The notes below the pieces were generated by a model. That model had not been told where the DNA came from and searched no databases. It was given only the letters and a program-made list of their open reading frames with translations. Both the position numbers and the translations under genes were made by a program. A stretch of 64,000 bases of DNA from Methanomassiliicoccales archaeon (GTDB taxonomy: Archaea > Thermoplasmatota > Thermoplasmata > RBG-16-68-12 > SOIM01). The stretch covers positions 1-64,000 of the forward strand of contig SOIM01000047.1 of assembly GCA_004377185.1 (NCBI GenBank), read 5' to 3'. Every line of letters starts with the position of its first letter. Within the stretch, counting starts at the first letter, position 1. Shown one piece after another: positions 34,023-43,058 of this stretch.

Positions 34023-34032
34023 GGTATTTAAG
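34023..34032 (-). promoter_or_regulatory. TATA box of the PHA operon
   Basis: On the reverse strand CTTAAATACC lies about 125 bases before the first ATG. Transcription would begin near 34001 and leave a leader of about 100 bases. Confidence 0.5.
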
Positions 34033-34190
34033 GGTGGGATACGTGGTTATCAAAGCTGATAATGAAAAAAGGCGTTGGTTCCGCGTGAATTCCATGTGAG
34101 ATTTTCTTGATCAACTCACTCATTTCTGTCTCCGAGTGCGATTCGACGGACATCGTCCCAAAAGGAGCCAGTGTCGAAGAATTATCAAAG

Positions 34191-34231
34191 GTGAGAATCA
34201 CCGGTGAGAATCATGAACGAGATTTTAATAG
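34191..34231 (+). promoter_or_regulatory. Direct repeat plus TATA before the PQQ-propeller gene
   Basis: GGTGAGAATCA occurs at 34191 and 34204, two bases apart, just before ATTTTAATAG (34222-34231). Transcription would start near 34252. The paired repeat beside the TATA box looks like a regulator site. The rest of 33898-34285 shows nothing but this and the PHA promoter. Confidence 0.4.
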
Positions 34232-34285
34232 TCTATAGTGACAAAAATACAGTTCAAATATTGGAACATCTCCTCTCTCCCCGGG

Positions 34286-35920
34286 ATGCACATGAAGAAG
34301 ATCGGCCTCCTCCTAGTACTGTTCGTCCTACTCACTGCTTCTTTAGCTGTTGCAGAGACTTCTGAGAAGAATTCCAAATCGGTCCGGAGGGCAGGGAATG
34401 GGAACCTGAAGATGTGGGAGATGCATGGCCACGATCCTGCCCACACTGGTTCTTCAACATCCCCCGTACCGGATTACTCCAAGTACGATCCTCACGCGAA
34501 CGATTTGATAACGGAGGTCCAGCTCCAAGGAGAAGGCTACGAGTTCGTCGAATCGTCAGTCATCGTCAGCGATGACGAGATTTTCGTCCAGTCCAACAAA
34601 TACCTTTACGCTTTCGACAGTCAAGCGAACCTTCTATGGTATGTCCCCACCAAGCAGGGGGCCTTCCGCTCGCCAGCCTATTCTGATGCAAGGGTCATCC
34701 ACATCGACCACGATTACGTGTACTGCCGGGATGCCACATCTGGAAACCTTCTGTGGAAGTTCAACGACGAGGGAAAGGCAAGGTTCGGAGGCACCTCTTC
34801 GGTCATGATATCTGGATGGAAGGTCTGGGTATCCTCCGAGACCGCGTACCACAAGGCTACCATATATGCCCTGGACCTGTACACTGGGGTTGTCCATTCC
34901 TATCTGGAACTCCCCGATTTCCTGGATCCGAGAGGCTACTCACAAAGGGTGAAATTCGCCCAGACACCTACGATATCGGCTGAAATGGTCTACTGGACCT
35001 TGGAGATGGAAGGTGGCGATTTCGGTGCCTTGATCGCGATTGATGAACAAACCGGGAGTCAGGTCGAGTGGTCTTACAGTACCGAGCTATCTGAGTCCTT
35101 CTTCTTCAACACTCCCACAGTGATTGGAAACCAGCTGTTCGTAACGGTCATGGGGTCGCCAAGCTACCTGCTTGAGCTTGACAGGAACACTGGTGAAGAG
35201 CTCTGGAGAGCCTATCTCTCGGGGGAGAGAGAGCAGTTCTACAATTCCAATCCTGTCATCTATGACGGAAAAGTCATTGTACCCTCTACGGACTGGACCG
35301 ACTCCCACATCTACGGTTTCGACAGGACGGACGGCAGCCTGGAGTGGAGGATTGACCTGCCCGGGGAAGCCATCTGGTCATCTGCCTCGGTAGGCGATGG
35401 TGTAGCAATCATTGGCACGGGTTCTTCGGACATGCTGGCCTTTTCCCCTGAGGACGGTTCCATACTCTGGAAGCACACAATAGCTTGCTGGAACGGAATC
35501 TTCTCCACACCTTCCCTGGCCGAGGGTAGGGTGTACGTGGGCGGGGAGGACGACAACATATACATCCTGGATCCCATGGACAAGACCATCCTTGAGGCCG
35601 ATGTCGACATCACCCCCAGAACCTTGAACGTGAAGGGAAAGGGCAAGTTCGTGACCGTCACCGTAGAGATCCCAGGGTATAATCCTGAAGAGATTATGGT
35701 CGAGACCCTCCTCCTGCAAGGTAACATCAGGGCAGAAGAGGGAACCGAGAAGATAGGAGACCGGGATGGGGATGGGATACCAGACCTGACCGTCAAGTTC
35801 GATAGGAGGGAGCTGGCAGAGATACTCACTCCCGGGTACATAATGCAACTCAAGGTAACTGGTTACCTCACGAACGGGATGAGGTTCGAAGGTGTGGACA
35901 CGGTAAGGGTGATTGGCTAG
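34286..35920 (+). CDS. Secreted PQQ-type beta-propeller protein
   Basis: 544 residues from ATG 34286. Signal peptide: MKKIGLLLVLFVLLTASLAVA. Propeller blades carry the PQQ-repeat marks: IFVQSNKYLYAFDSQANLLW, VYCRDATSGNLLWKF, LLELDRNTGEELWRA, IYGFDRTDGSLEWRI, MLAFSPEDGSILWKH, VYVGGEDDNIYILD, so about seven blades. The last ~130 residues form a separate beta domain (TVTVEIPGYNPEEI, DRDGDGIPDLTVKFDRRELA) with a Ca-binding-like loop. No quinone-enzyme partner is nearby; a scaffold or binding role is as likely as dehydrogenase activity. Confidence 0.8.
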   Translation: MHMKKIGLLLVLFVLLTASLAVAETSEKNSKSVRRAGNGNLKMWEMHGHDPAHTGSSTSPVPDYSKYDPHANDLITEVQLQGEGYEFVESSVIVSDDEIFVQSNKYLYAFDSQANLLWYVPTKQGAFRSPAYSDARVIHIDHDYVYCRDATSGNLLWKFNDEGKARFGGTSSVMISGWKVWVSSETAYHKATIYALDLYTGVVHSYLELPDFLDPRGYSQRVKFAQTPTISAEMVYWTLEMEGGDFGALIAIDEQTGSQVEWSYSTELSESFFFNTPTVIGNQLFVTVMGSPSYLLELDRNTGEELWRAYLSGEREQFYNSNPVIYDGKVIVPSTDWTDSHIYGFDRTDGSLEWRIDLPGEAIWSSASVGDGVAIIGTGSSDMLAFSPEDGSILWKHTIACWNGIFSTPSLAEGRVYVGGEDDNIYILDPMDKTILEADVDITPRTLNVKGKGKFVTVTVEIPGYNPEEIMVETLLLQGNIRAEEGTEKIGDRDGDGIPDLTVKFDRRELAEILTPGYIMQLKVTGYLTNGMRFEGVDTVRVIG

Positions 35921-36076
35921 ACACACTCCTTCATACTAGCACTGTTGGTAATCCTTGGAAAGACTTATAATATACCTTGACAATATATTAGTGAAGGGCG
36001 AGGAAACAGGTAGACGACCACTGATTTTCCATTCCCGCATGGACAGGGAAGGACCTCCGACTTCAGAGCTGAGGAA

Positions 36077-36190
36077 ATGGTGACCAAAAGAGAACACCAC
36101 AAGAATGATTGGGACTCTTCGATGTTCCTTGGGTTTAGACCGGGCTCTGGCTTTGTGAGGTTCTCCAATACGGAGGTGAGTATCCGATGA
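36077..36190 (+). CDS. Possible 37-aa leader peptide coupled to the next gene
   Basis: ATG 36077 follows GAGGAA. The frame encodes MVTKREHHKNDWDSSMFLGF and ends SNTEVSIR with TGA overlapping the next ATG as ATGA. A TATA-like CTTATAATATA at 35962-35972 precedes it. Short length limits confidence. Confidence 0.35.
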   Translation: MVTKREHHKNDWDSSMFLGFRPGSGFVRFSNTEVSIR

Positions 36191-36444
36191 GGGCCGAGGC
36201 AGTGGTCGTACTGGGGGCCGCTGGGGCACTGTTCGTTCTCGGCATCCTGGGATTCATGATAACTGAGGTCCATACCGAGGATCAGCTGATCCCGGGGGGA
36301 GATCCCGAGAATCCCGATGATTATATCCATGTCCAGACACAAATAACGCCCTTCAAGGGCGTTGGGATATCCTCCATCTTGTTTGGTGCTGTAGTCTTTT
36401 TGCTATTCTTGGGTGTAGCTGCGGTCGCGCGCAAGTCCAGGTAG
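36187..36444 (+). CDS. Small membrane protein, two transmembrane helices
   Basis: 85 residues with an ideal GGAGGTGA site before ATG 36187. TM1: VVVLGAAGALFVLGILGFMI. A polar loop (residues ~27-58) rich in Asp/Glu/Pro follows. TM2: ILFGAVVFLLFLGVAAVA, ending in KSR. No family recognised. Confidence 0.65.
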   Translation: MRAEAVVVLGAAGALFVLGILGFMITEVHTEDQLIPGGDPENPDDYIHVQTQITPFKGVGISSILFGAVVFLLFLGVAAVARKSR

Positions 36445-36664
36445 TATGCCTGGTTATCGTGATTACACTCTATTAGACCGATGTTTATCCACTCAAATCC
36501 TTATCCGTTAGTATTTCTGGAACATATCTGATCGACAGAATGCGAGCACCCTCCGAGACCCATTGGATGATTCTGCGACCAAAAAGACCATCTAATCAAA
36601 GATACTGCGGTATCTGAGACAGAGCGAGCATGCATGGTGAGCGCTCTGGAAAACAGGTGCCATA

Positions 36665-37492
36665 ATGTTCAGGAGGATACTCGTCCTGGCGGACAATTAC
36701 GAACTCACTGACTCACTCCTAAGGTACATTCCGAATGTTTTCCCTTCGTCAGAATATCACGTTCTCAGCATAATCGACTTCGGGTACGACATCCTCTCGG
36801 TGACCCACTATGTGAAAGACACCTTGCAAGAAAGTGCGATTCGCGCCATGCTCCATTGTGTCTCCCTTCTGGAAGAGGCTGGAATAGACTGCCGAAAGAC
36901 CATACTGAAGGGCAATTTCCAGGCCGTGGTAGAGAAATACGTGAGGGAGAACGGAATCGACCTGATAGCGACCGAGACCTATATTGACGAAGTGAAGAAG
37001 AAATCGCACTTCAGCTGGCACCTGGAGGGGCTGTTCAAGGCCATCAGGATACCCATCCTCTTCATGGACCGGCCCGTCGAAGAGAAGAAACCTGAGTCTG
37101 TGTGCATTCTCTACAGTGGTACGGGATATTCGGAAGGTGCAGCCAACCTTGGAATGAGACTTGCCGAGTGGCTGGGAGCTTCTTGCCTGGTCCTCCATGT
37201 TGGGAAGCTCGGGAGAGATCAAGTATACCCCTATCTGGAAGGAAAGGCAGAAAAGATTGGGGTTCGTGTGGAAATCGATTCCCACACGTATTCTTCGGCC
37301 AGAGAACTGGTCGAAATAATAGCGAACTATGACCTGTTCGTAACGAGTCGGGGCGGTCGGAGCTGGAAGGACAGAGCAATAATGGCCATTAAGAGACTTC
37401 CCTTGAGAAAGATCGAGATTGAGGCAATAATGTACGCTCCAATTCCGACGATTCTTGTCGGGGAGACTTCGGGGGTGAGCTATGGCTACTGA
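36665..37492 (+). CDS. Tandem universal-stress-protein (UspA) domain protein
   Basis: 275 residues with two Rossmann-like Usp domains. The first (1-140) starts RRILVLADNYELTDSLLRYI, with VEKYVRENGIDLIATETYID. The second (145-270) starts SVCILYSGTGYSEGAANLGM, with ELVEIIANYDLFVTSR and IPTILVGE. The stop overlaps the permease gene by 11 bases. Usp domains often bind nucleotides and tune transporters, so regulation of the coupled permease is likely but inferred. Confidence 0.75.
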   Translation: MFRRILVLADNYELTDSLLRYIPNVFPSSEYHVLSIIDFGYDILSVTHYVKDTLQESAIRAMLHCVSLLEEAGIDCRKTILKGNFQAVVEKYVRENGIDLIATETYIDEVKKKSHFSWHLEGLFKAIRIPILFMDRPVEEKKPESVCILYSGTGYSEGAANLGMRLAEWLGASCLVLHVGKLGRDQVYPYLEGKAEKIGVRVEIDSHTYSSARELVEIIANYDLFVTSRGGRSWKDRAIMAIKRLPLRKIEIEAIMYAPIPTILVGETSGVSYGY

Positions 37493-38804
37493 TATACAGA
37501 TAGTCACTGGGGTTATCTTCGTATTCACCTTCGTACTGATAGCATCCGAGAGGCTGCACAGAACAACTGCGGCCCTCTTCGGAGCGGCGCTCATGATAAT
37601 TGCCGGGACGGTAATGCATTTCTACGATACATCGAAGGGCTTCGATTATATCGATTTCAACACCATTGGTCTTCTTTTGGGGATGATGATCATTGTTGGC
37701 GTAATCATGGAAACTGGCTTCTTTGAGTATGTTGCCATAAAGATGGCAAAAATGGCCAGAGGGGACCTTTGGAAGATAACGATGATGTTTGTTTTGGTTA
37801 CTGCAATGGCATCAGCCTTTCTAGACAATGTTACCACAGTCCTCCTAATGATCCCCGTCACGATTGTGATTGCCAATACACTGGAAGTAAGGCCTACGCC
37901 CTTCATAATGGCAGAGATCTTGGCATCGAACATAGGTGGCGCATCGACAGTGATTGGAGATCCTCCCAATATTATGATTGCAAGCTCTGCAGAGATACCA
38001 TTTGTGACCTTCCTCGTGAACATAGGCCCAATAATAATCGTAACAATGCTGGTTTCAATATTCCTTCTGAAGTGGATGTACAGGGAGGATTTCAAGCAGA
38101 GGCCCAAGCACATAGAGGTTTTGATGAGAAGAGATGAGCGGAAGGAAATCAAGAACATGCCAGTATTGAGAAAGTCGATGATAGTCTTCGGGACTGTAAT
38201 TGTCCTGTTTCTGTTTCATCACTCCCTCCACATTCCGATATCGGTCGTTGCCTTAATGGGGGCTGTTTTTCTCTTGGTGTGGTCAGGTTTTCATCCCCAG
38301 GATGCACTTCAGCATGTTCATTGGTCCACCCTCCTCTTCTTTGTAGGACTCTTCATATTGGTCGGAGGCGTAGTGGAAGTAGGAATCATGGATGTACTCG
38401 CGGGAGGATTGGAAGCTGTTACGGGGGGCAACCTCTTTGTCGCACTTCTTTTCATAGTATGGGTTTCAGCTTTCGCAACCGTCATAATGAACAACATTCC
38501 TGCCACTGCCACTATGATACCGTTGATAGCAGCTTTGGCCGCAAGCCCTACATTTGCTACCCAGTTGGCTTCATTCCACGTCAATCCAATGTGGTGGGCC
38601 CTTTCCATCGGGGCTTGTCTCGGAGGAAACGGCTCACTCGTAGGTGCTTCTGCAAATCTGGTAGCCGTTGGTATAGCGGAGAAATCTGGCTTCCCCATTA
38701 CCTTCCGTGAGTTCTTTGTCAAGGCATTCCCCTTCATGATCATCACACTCCTGGTGGCGACCGGTCTGTTGCTGGCATCAGTCTTCATTCAGATGTCTTT
38801 CTGA
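37482..38804 (+). CDS. ArsB/NhaD-type ion permease
   Basis: 440 residues, about 11-12 membrane helices. Two inverted repeats carry the ion-transporter superfamily marks: ASAFLDNVTTVLLMIPVTI with NIGGASTVIGDPPNIMI in the first half, and VIMNNIPATATMIPLIA with GACLGGNGSLVGASANLVAV in the second. This places it in the ArsB/NhaD (citrate/arsenite/Na+-H+) group. The exact substrate cannot be told; no arsenite genes are near. It is transcribed with the Usp gene. Confidence 0.85.
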   Translation: MATDIQIVTGVIFVFTFVLIASERLHRTTAALFGAALMIIAGTVMHFYDTSKGFDYIDFNTIGLLLGMMIIVGVIMETGFFEYVAIKMAKMARGDLWKITMMFVLVTAMASAFLDNVTTVLLMIPVTIVIANTLEVRPTPFIMAEILASNIGGASTVIGDPPNIMIASSAEIPFVTFLVNIGPIIIVTMLVSIFLLKWMYREDFKQRPKHIEVLMRRDERKEIKNMPVLRKSMIVFGTVIVLFLFHHSLHIPISVVALMGAVFLLVWSGFHPQDALQHVHWSTLLFFVGLFILVGGVVEVGIMDVLAGGLEAVTGGNLFVALLFIVWVSAFATVIMNNIPATATMIPLIAALAASPTFATQLASFHVNPMWWALSIGACLGGNGSLVGASANLVAVGIAEKSGFPITFREFFVKAFPFMIITLLVATGLLLASVFIQMSF

Positions 38805-38895
38805 CATCCAATGGCTGGATGCAATAACATTTGAGGTCGGAGAACACCTATCTGGCAGAAGGAAGTCTTTTCTATCACTGTCACAATGGTCGTAC

Positions 38896-39723
38896 GTGCC
38901 CTTCAGCTACTCCGAGGACATTGGGGAAATCAAGAAGGCCAGCTCTACCGGAAAGAAATACATTGTAGTGTTCACGGTCGATGAGAACGACAAGATAACG
39001 AGATTGGGGGAATATGCCAACAATCTGAAGATCTTCTCAGCGTTCGAGGGAAAGAGCTGCTTCGTCAAGCCGAACATAGTGTCTTCCGAAGGATACCCAA
39101 CCACAACTGATCCAGATGTCATGAGATTCGTTCTTGAAAGACTGAAAGGGATCTGCCCGAGACTGGAGTCCGGGGACTGCTCTGCACAAGGTTCGCCCAC
39201 AGATCACCAATTGGCTGACGTGGCCTCAGAAATGGGAGTTCCTTTCCACGACCTCAAGGTAAGTGAGACAGAGAAGATGGGGAGGGTGCCAGTTTACACT
39301 CATCCCAAGCAATTCGATTCCATTGTATCCCTACCCATATTAAAGGAGCATTTTGTTACTGGAATCACTTTCGCCGTCAAGAACAATTTTGGGTTTGTAG
39401 GGTCCAAGGTCAGGATGCGTCTTCATATCAGGGCGTCCAAGCTTCATGATACCATTGCAAAGCTTCATGGGGAATACCCGGTCGACCTTGTGATAGGGGA
39501 CGCTTGCAGTACGATGAGGAGGGCCCAGGAAAAGAGATGGGGAGGAGTGCAGGAGCCATTGGGGCTTTTCTTCCTGAGCAATGCGCCTTTGGAACTGGAT
39601 CTATTCGCCTGGAGATTGATGCCCAAGAGAAAAGTGAAACATCTGGAGATTGCCAGAAAGATGTACGGTGAGGGTGAGGTCCTGGTTTGGATGGACCCAG
39701 AAGCCAGAGGTTATTTCGGGTAG
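38896..39723 (+). CDS. DUF362 family protein
   Basis: 275 residues from GTG 38896. DUF362 marks: CFVKPNIVSSEGYPTTTDPD, FVLERLKGI, DHQLADVASEMGVPFHDLKV, VSLPILKEHFVTGITFAVKN with GFVGSKVRM, and VDLVIGD. The usual added 4Fe-4S domain is absent. The family is of unknown biochemistry, sometimes thought to be redox-linked. Stands alone after the permease. Confidence 0.75.
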   Translation: MPFSYSEDIGEIKKASSTGKKYIVVFTVDENDKITRLGEYANNLKIFSAFEGKSCFVKPNIVSSEGYPTTTDPDVMRFVLERLKGICPRLESGDCSAQGSPTDHQLADVASEMGVPFHDLKVSETEKMGRVPVYTHPKQFDSIVSLPILKEHFVTGITFAVKNNFGFVGSKVRMRLHIRASKLHDTIAKLHGEYPVDLVIGDACSTMRRAQEKRWGGVQEPLGLFFLSNAPLELDLFAWRLMPKRKVKHLEIARKMYGEGEVLVWMDPEARGYFG

Positions 39724-39841
39724 GATTCCCCTAGATAGAAAAGTCCGTTCTCGACAAAATTGGAGAATGGAGGAAAGCCTTGGTGGCAATCCTCCGGTTA
39801 AGTCCCGGTTTTGGGTATTGAATCGATTTGGGTTTTTCCGG

Positions 39842-40330
39842 CTACTCTACTGGCGGCTCGGCTGGTGGTTCTTCAGCCGGGGGCTCTTCCATTGGGGGGG
39901 CCTCTTCTATCATCGGTGCTGGAGGAGGCGGAACCTCTGCCACAGCTGCCGCACCCGCTTCCTTTATGGCGATACCACCGCCGACCATCAGGAGAATCGA
40001 GCCGACGAGGCAAATATACATGCCCAATCCGGTCGACGCTATGCCAGTAGCACCCACGAGGGCTATCAATATCGACATCAAGGCTAGGGGGATAAGCACA
40101 AACACCAACGCGAGAATACCAAAGATCATGCCCAATATGGCAGTGACCTTCTTCCCGATGGCGACCATTACCATGCCTATTAAGCCGAACACGAGGACCA
40201 GTATTCCCCAAATGCCGAATGCTATTCCATTCCAGCTTATTAGTGAGGTCTCCAGCCAGGGCAGGAAAACTCCCACAAGCGCCAATATCCCACCAATTAT
40301 CCCTAATATCCTACCAGGACCAACTCCCAT
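39842..40330 (-). CDS. Four-helix membrane protein with proline-rich tail
   Basis: 162 residues. Helices at about 7-27, 32-58, 62-88 and 92-122 (for example GIIGGILALVGVFLPWL, ILGMIFGILALVFVLIPLAL). The C-terminal ~35 residues are Pro/Glu-rich (VPPPPAPMIEEAPPMEEP). Similar tails occur in archaeal surface or scaffold proteins. The promoter TTTTTATAAG is near 40391-40400, and a 10 bp hairpin lies between it and the ATG. Confidence 0.65.
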   Translation of the reverse strand: MGVGPGRILGIIGGILALVGVFLPWLETSLISWNGIAFGIWGILVLVFGLIGMVMVAIGKKVTAILGMIFGILALVFVLIPLALMSILIALVGATGIASTGLGMYICLVGSILLMVGGGIAIKEAGAAAVAEVPPPPAPMIEEAPPMEEPPAEEPPAEPPVE

Positions 40331-40343
40331 CTTACATGCCTCC

Positions 40344-40368
40344 GACCCCCCAAACCTCTTGGGGGGTC
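40344..40368 (-). promoter_or_regulatory. Hairpin in the leader of the 40330 gene
   Basis: GACCCCCCAA at 40344 and its complement TTGGGGGGTC at 40359 form a 10 bp stem with a five-base loop. It begins about where transcription should start and ends 13 bases before the ATG, so it could control translation or be an operator. Confidence 0.5.
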
Positions 40369-40614
40369 AGCTTAACATCATTTTCTCTTATAAAAAGATT
40401 ATGCTCATTAGCTTCACGGGTTGTCGCAGATGTTGAGAGTATGGCCAAGGCCGTTTGAAGTCTCGCCGTAAGACCGACAGTCAGATTCTCGCTCTTTTTC
40501 CGTTTGAGATGCTCTGCGCCTCAAATGGCCCGTGCTAGTATACTTCGAAGGATTTCAGAATCTTTATAATACTGATTGGGTATTACCACGTTAGTTTTAC
40601 GAGGTGAATGTACA

Positions 40615-41634
40615 ATGGAAGAAGGACAAGGATATAGTGAGCCAAGCAGTGCGCCTCCTCCGGCACCAGCGGCAGCACCAGCTCCCGCACCGAAGGCGAA
40701 GGGTGCAATCCCCGCTTTGGTTGTCGCGGTTATCGCGCTGGCCATCGCTCTGATTGGGATGGTGATGTTCCCTGGACCTACTGGATCGACAGGACCAGAT
40801 GGGGCGCCGGGAGCAGAAGGACAAGATGGGGATGACGGAGATAGAGGACCAACAGGACTTGCAGGTACAGCTGGCGCCGATGGTGCAGCTGGCGCCGATG
40901 GTGCAGCTGGCGCCGATGGTGCGGACGGTGCGGACGGCACCGCTTGTTGGGATCTGAATGAGAACGGTGTGAAGGATCTTGCAACCGAAGACATCAACGG
41001 CGATCTGGTTGTTGACGTGTTGGATTGTACAGGTGCGACAGGACCGGCAGGACCGGCAGGACCAGTAGGACCAGCAGGTGCTGACGGTGCAGACGGCATC
41101 GCCTGTTGGGACCTGAATGGGAACGGCGTAGGGGATGTTCCAGCCGAAGACATCAATGGTGATCTGGTCGTAGACGTGCTGGATTGTACAGGTGCGACGG
41201 GACCACCAGGACCACCAGGACCACCAGGACCGGGGGGGATTATGTCCTCGAATTATACCGACACTGACGTGGCATTCAACGGTTGCACGAACTTCCATAG
41301 CGTCACCATCACTGTACCATCAGCGGGTTCGGTGGTCGTCAGCGCGCTCGCGAAACTGACCCTCAACCACGTGAATGGCCAGCAATCTGGATGGGCAATC
41401 TTCGTTGAAGATGCTCCTGATGCCTGCGATTGGAGCCAAGCTTGGATAGACGAAAAAGGCGCTCTCGACCCAGACAACGGACTCTTGGAAAAGAGCGGTT
41501 TCTTGGTGAAGGATTTCCCCGTTGCTGCAGCTGGAACCTACACTTTCTATGTGAACGGGTACATGTGGTTTGGCGAGGACGCGGCGGACGAATTTGACCA
41601 TTCTTGGATGATTGCAACCTTCTACCCATCCTGA
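40615..41634 (+). CDS. Collagen-like surface protein, copy 1
   Basis: 339 residues from ATG 40615 with GAGGTGA upstream; TATA TCTTTATAAT at 40561. A short Pro/Ala-rich cytoplasmic start precedes one membrane helix (AIPALVVAVIALAIALIGMVMF, about residues 29-50). Then Gly-X-Y tracts (GPTGSTGPDGAPGAEGQDGD and others) alternate with two Cys-bounded DxNxNGxxD segments (CWDLNENGVKDL, DINGDLVVDVLDC), resembling EF-hand/dockerin loops. The C-terminal ~125 residues are a globular beta-rich head (HSVTITVPSAGSVVVSALAK), TNF/C1q-like in its tail-fibre-like arrangement. Confidence 0.8.
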   Translation: MEEGQGYSEPSSAPPPAPAAAPAPAPKAKGAIPALVVAVIALAIALIGMVMFPGPTGSTGPDGAPGAEGQDGDDGDRGPTGLAGTAGADGAAGADGAAGADGADGADGTACWDLNENGVKDLATEDINGDLVVDVLDCTGATGPAGPAGPVGPAGADGADGIACWDLNGNGVGDVPAEDINGDLVVDVLDCTGATGPPGPPGPPGPGGIMSSNYTDTDVAFNGCTNFHSVTITVPSAGSVVVSALAKLTLNHVNGQQSGWAIFVEDAPDACDWSQAWIDEKGALDPDNGLLEKSGFLVKDFPVAAAGTYTFYVNGYMWFGEDAADEFDHSWMIATFYPS

Positions 41635-41848
41635 TTGATCTGGTACGAGCTGAGCTGCTCGCTCGAATCCTAATCTCCGCCACAAAAGCAAGCAGAATCA
41701 TCTGACTCCATGGAGATCTAGCCTCAATAGGCCGTTCGAATTACCCTATCTAGCAGAAGCAAGAGACCTCTAGAAGCCGTAGTGTGCGTGCCAATAAGAC
41801 TTCGGAATCATTATAATAATGGACAGTCATTATCGCTGCAGTTTTGAG

Positions 41849-42640
41849 GTGAATGTACAATGGAAGAAGGACAAGGATAATAGTGAGCCAAGCAGTGCGC
41901 CTCCTCCGGCACCAGCGGCAGCACCAGCTCCCGCACCGAAGGCGAAGGGTGCAATCCCCGCTTTGGTTGTCGCGGTTATCGCGCTGGCCATCGCTCTGAT
42001 TGGGATGGTGATGTTCCCTGGACCTACTGGATCGACAGGACCAGAGGGCGCACCGGGAGTAGACGGACAGGATGGAGATGACGGAGATAGAGGACCAACA
42101 GGACCTGCAGGTACAGCTGGCGCCGATGGTGCGGACGGTACAGACGGCACGAACGGTACGGACGGCACGAACGGTACGGACGGTACGGACGGCACCGCCT
42201 GTTGGGATCTGAATGAGAACGGTGTGAAGGATCTTGCAACCGAAGACATCAACGGCGATTTGGTTGTTGACGTGCTGGATTGTACAGGTGCGACGGGACC
42301 AGCAGGACCAGCAGGACCACAGGGAATACAGGGACCGCCTGGGACCCCGGCCACGGTGTTGTGGGCGGTCGTCGAATCGGACGGAACGCTCGCCCGCGGG
42401 AGCAACGTGGCGAGTACCAACCAGATGGCCACGGGCCAATACACTGTCCGTTTCAACCAGGACGTGCGCGGTTGCGCCTACGTCGCGACGCTCGGTTTGA
42501 CCAGTTTCGTAGGGGTAGCACTGCCGGGGAGTATTACCGTCGTTGGTGAGTTTATGGACCCGAGCGGCGTCTGGGTCTCGACCTACGACATATCTGGAGC
42601 GGACGATGACCGATCGTTCCACCTTACCGTATTCTGCTAG
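41849..42640 (+). CDS. Collagen-like surface protein, copy 2 (start shifted)
   Basis: The first ~140 codons are almost identical to 40615, membrane helix included, then there is one Cys-bounded EF-like segment and a different head (VLWAVVESDGTLARGSNVAS...VSTYDISGADDDRSFHLTVF). At the start, copy 1 has GGATATAGTG where copy 2 has GGATAATAGTG. The extra A puts the original ATG (41860) out of frame, ending after six codons. The large frame can start at GTG 41849 or ATG 41819. The TATA near 41808-41818 makes GTG 41849 more plausible. It may be expressed poorly. Confidence 0.6.
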   Translation: MNVQWKKDKDNSEPSSAPPPAPAAAPAPAPKAKGAIPALVVAVIALAIALIGMVMFPGPTGSTGPEGAPGVDGQDGDDGDRGPTGPAGTAGADGADGTDGTNGTDGTNGTDGTDGTACWDLNENGVKDLATEDINGDLVVDVLDCTGATGPAGPAGPQGIQGPPGTPATVLWAVVESDGTLARGSNVASTNQMATGQYTVRFNQDVRGCAYVATLGLTSFVGVALPGSITVVGEFMDPSGVWVSTYDISGADDDRSFHLTVFC

Positions 42641-42802
42641 ACGTCACGAACTCGATTCGGCTCAGGATCCACCGTCTGGCAGCCAGAGGTGCTTGTGACG
42701 GGGGCGGAGTCCGAGAACGATCCATGTTAGAGTACGGTATAGTATCTGCAATAGCCGTGCTGATGTGGAGGTTATCGGTATAGGTCAACATTCCAACGGG
42801 TC

Positions 42803-42994
42803 TTACTCATCCTCTCTGCTCTTGGAACGTACAAATGAATTCAAATCCTTGAAATACAGCCCTGTGCGGATGCACCATCTGACATACGTGGATAGGTCTG
42901 TGTTCAGTCTTCTGGTCTCATCCTTGACCTGCTCAAGAAGCTCTGGATTGATTCTCACCTTGAGTGTCTTTGTGTACTTCCCTCCGGTTGCCAT
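42803..42994 (-). CDS. Ribbon-helix-helix regulator, 63 aa
   Basis: From ATG 42994 with GGAGGTCACC upstream. YTKTLKVRINPELLEQVKDE is an RHH beta-strand plus helix 1. LSTYVRWCIRTGLYF is helix 2. It probably binds DNA as a dimer, perhaps as an antitoxin, but no toxin adjoins. Confidence 0.7.
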   Translation of the reverse strand: MATGGKYTKTLKVRINPELLEQVKDETRRLNTDLSTYVRWCIRTGLYFKDLNSFVRSKSREDE

Positions 42995-43033
42995 CTGGTG
43001 ACCTCCGTCTGCTTGCCATAATTGGCTGAGGAT

Positions 43034-43058
43034 AGAAAAAGTTCCGGGAGAAAAGGGG
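43034..43058 (-). terminator. Possible rnpB terminator
   Basis: Just after the RNase P RNA end, the reverse strand reads CCCCTTTTCTCCCGG then CTTTTTCT. The T-runs fit archaeal intrinsic termination. Confidence 0.4.

Noticed and set aside
38806-38835. Lone copy of the satellite core (ATGGCTGGATGCAATAACAT)
   Set aside because: It resembles core 4066-4085 over ~20 bases only and no word cluster adjoins; chance is likely.
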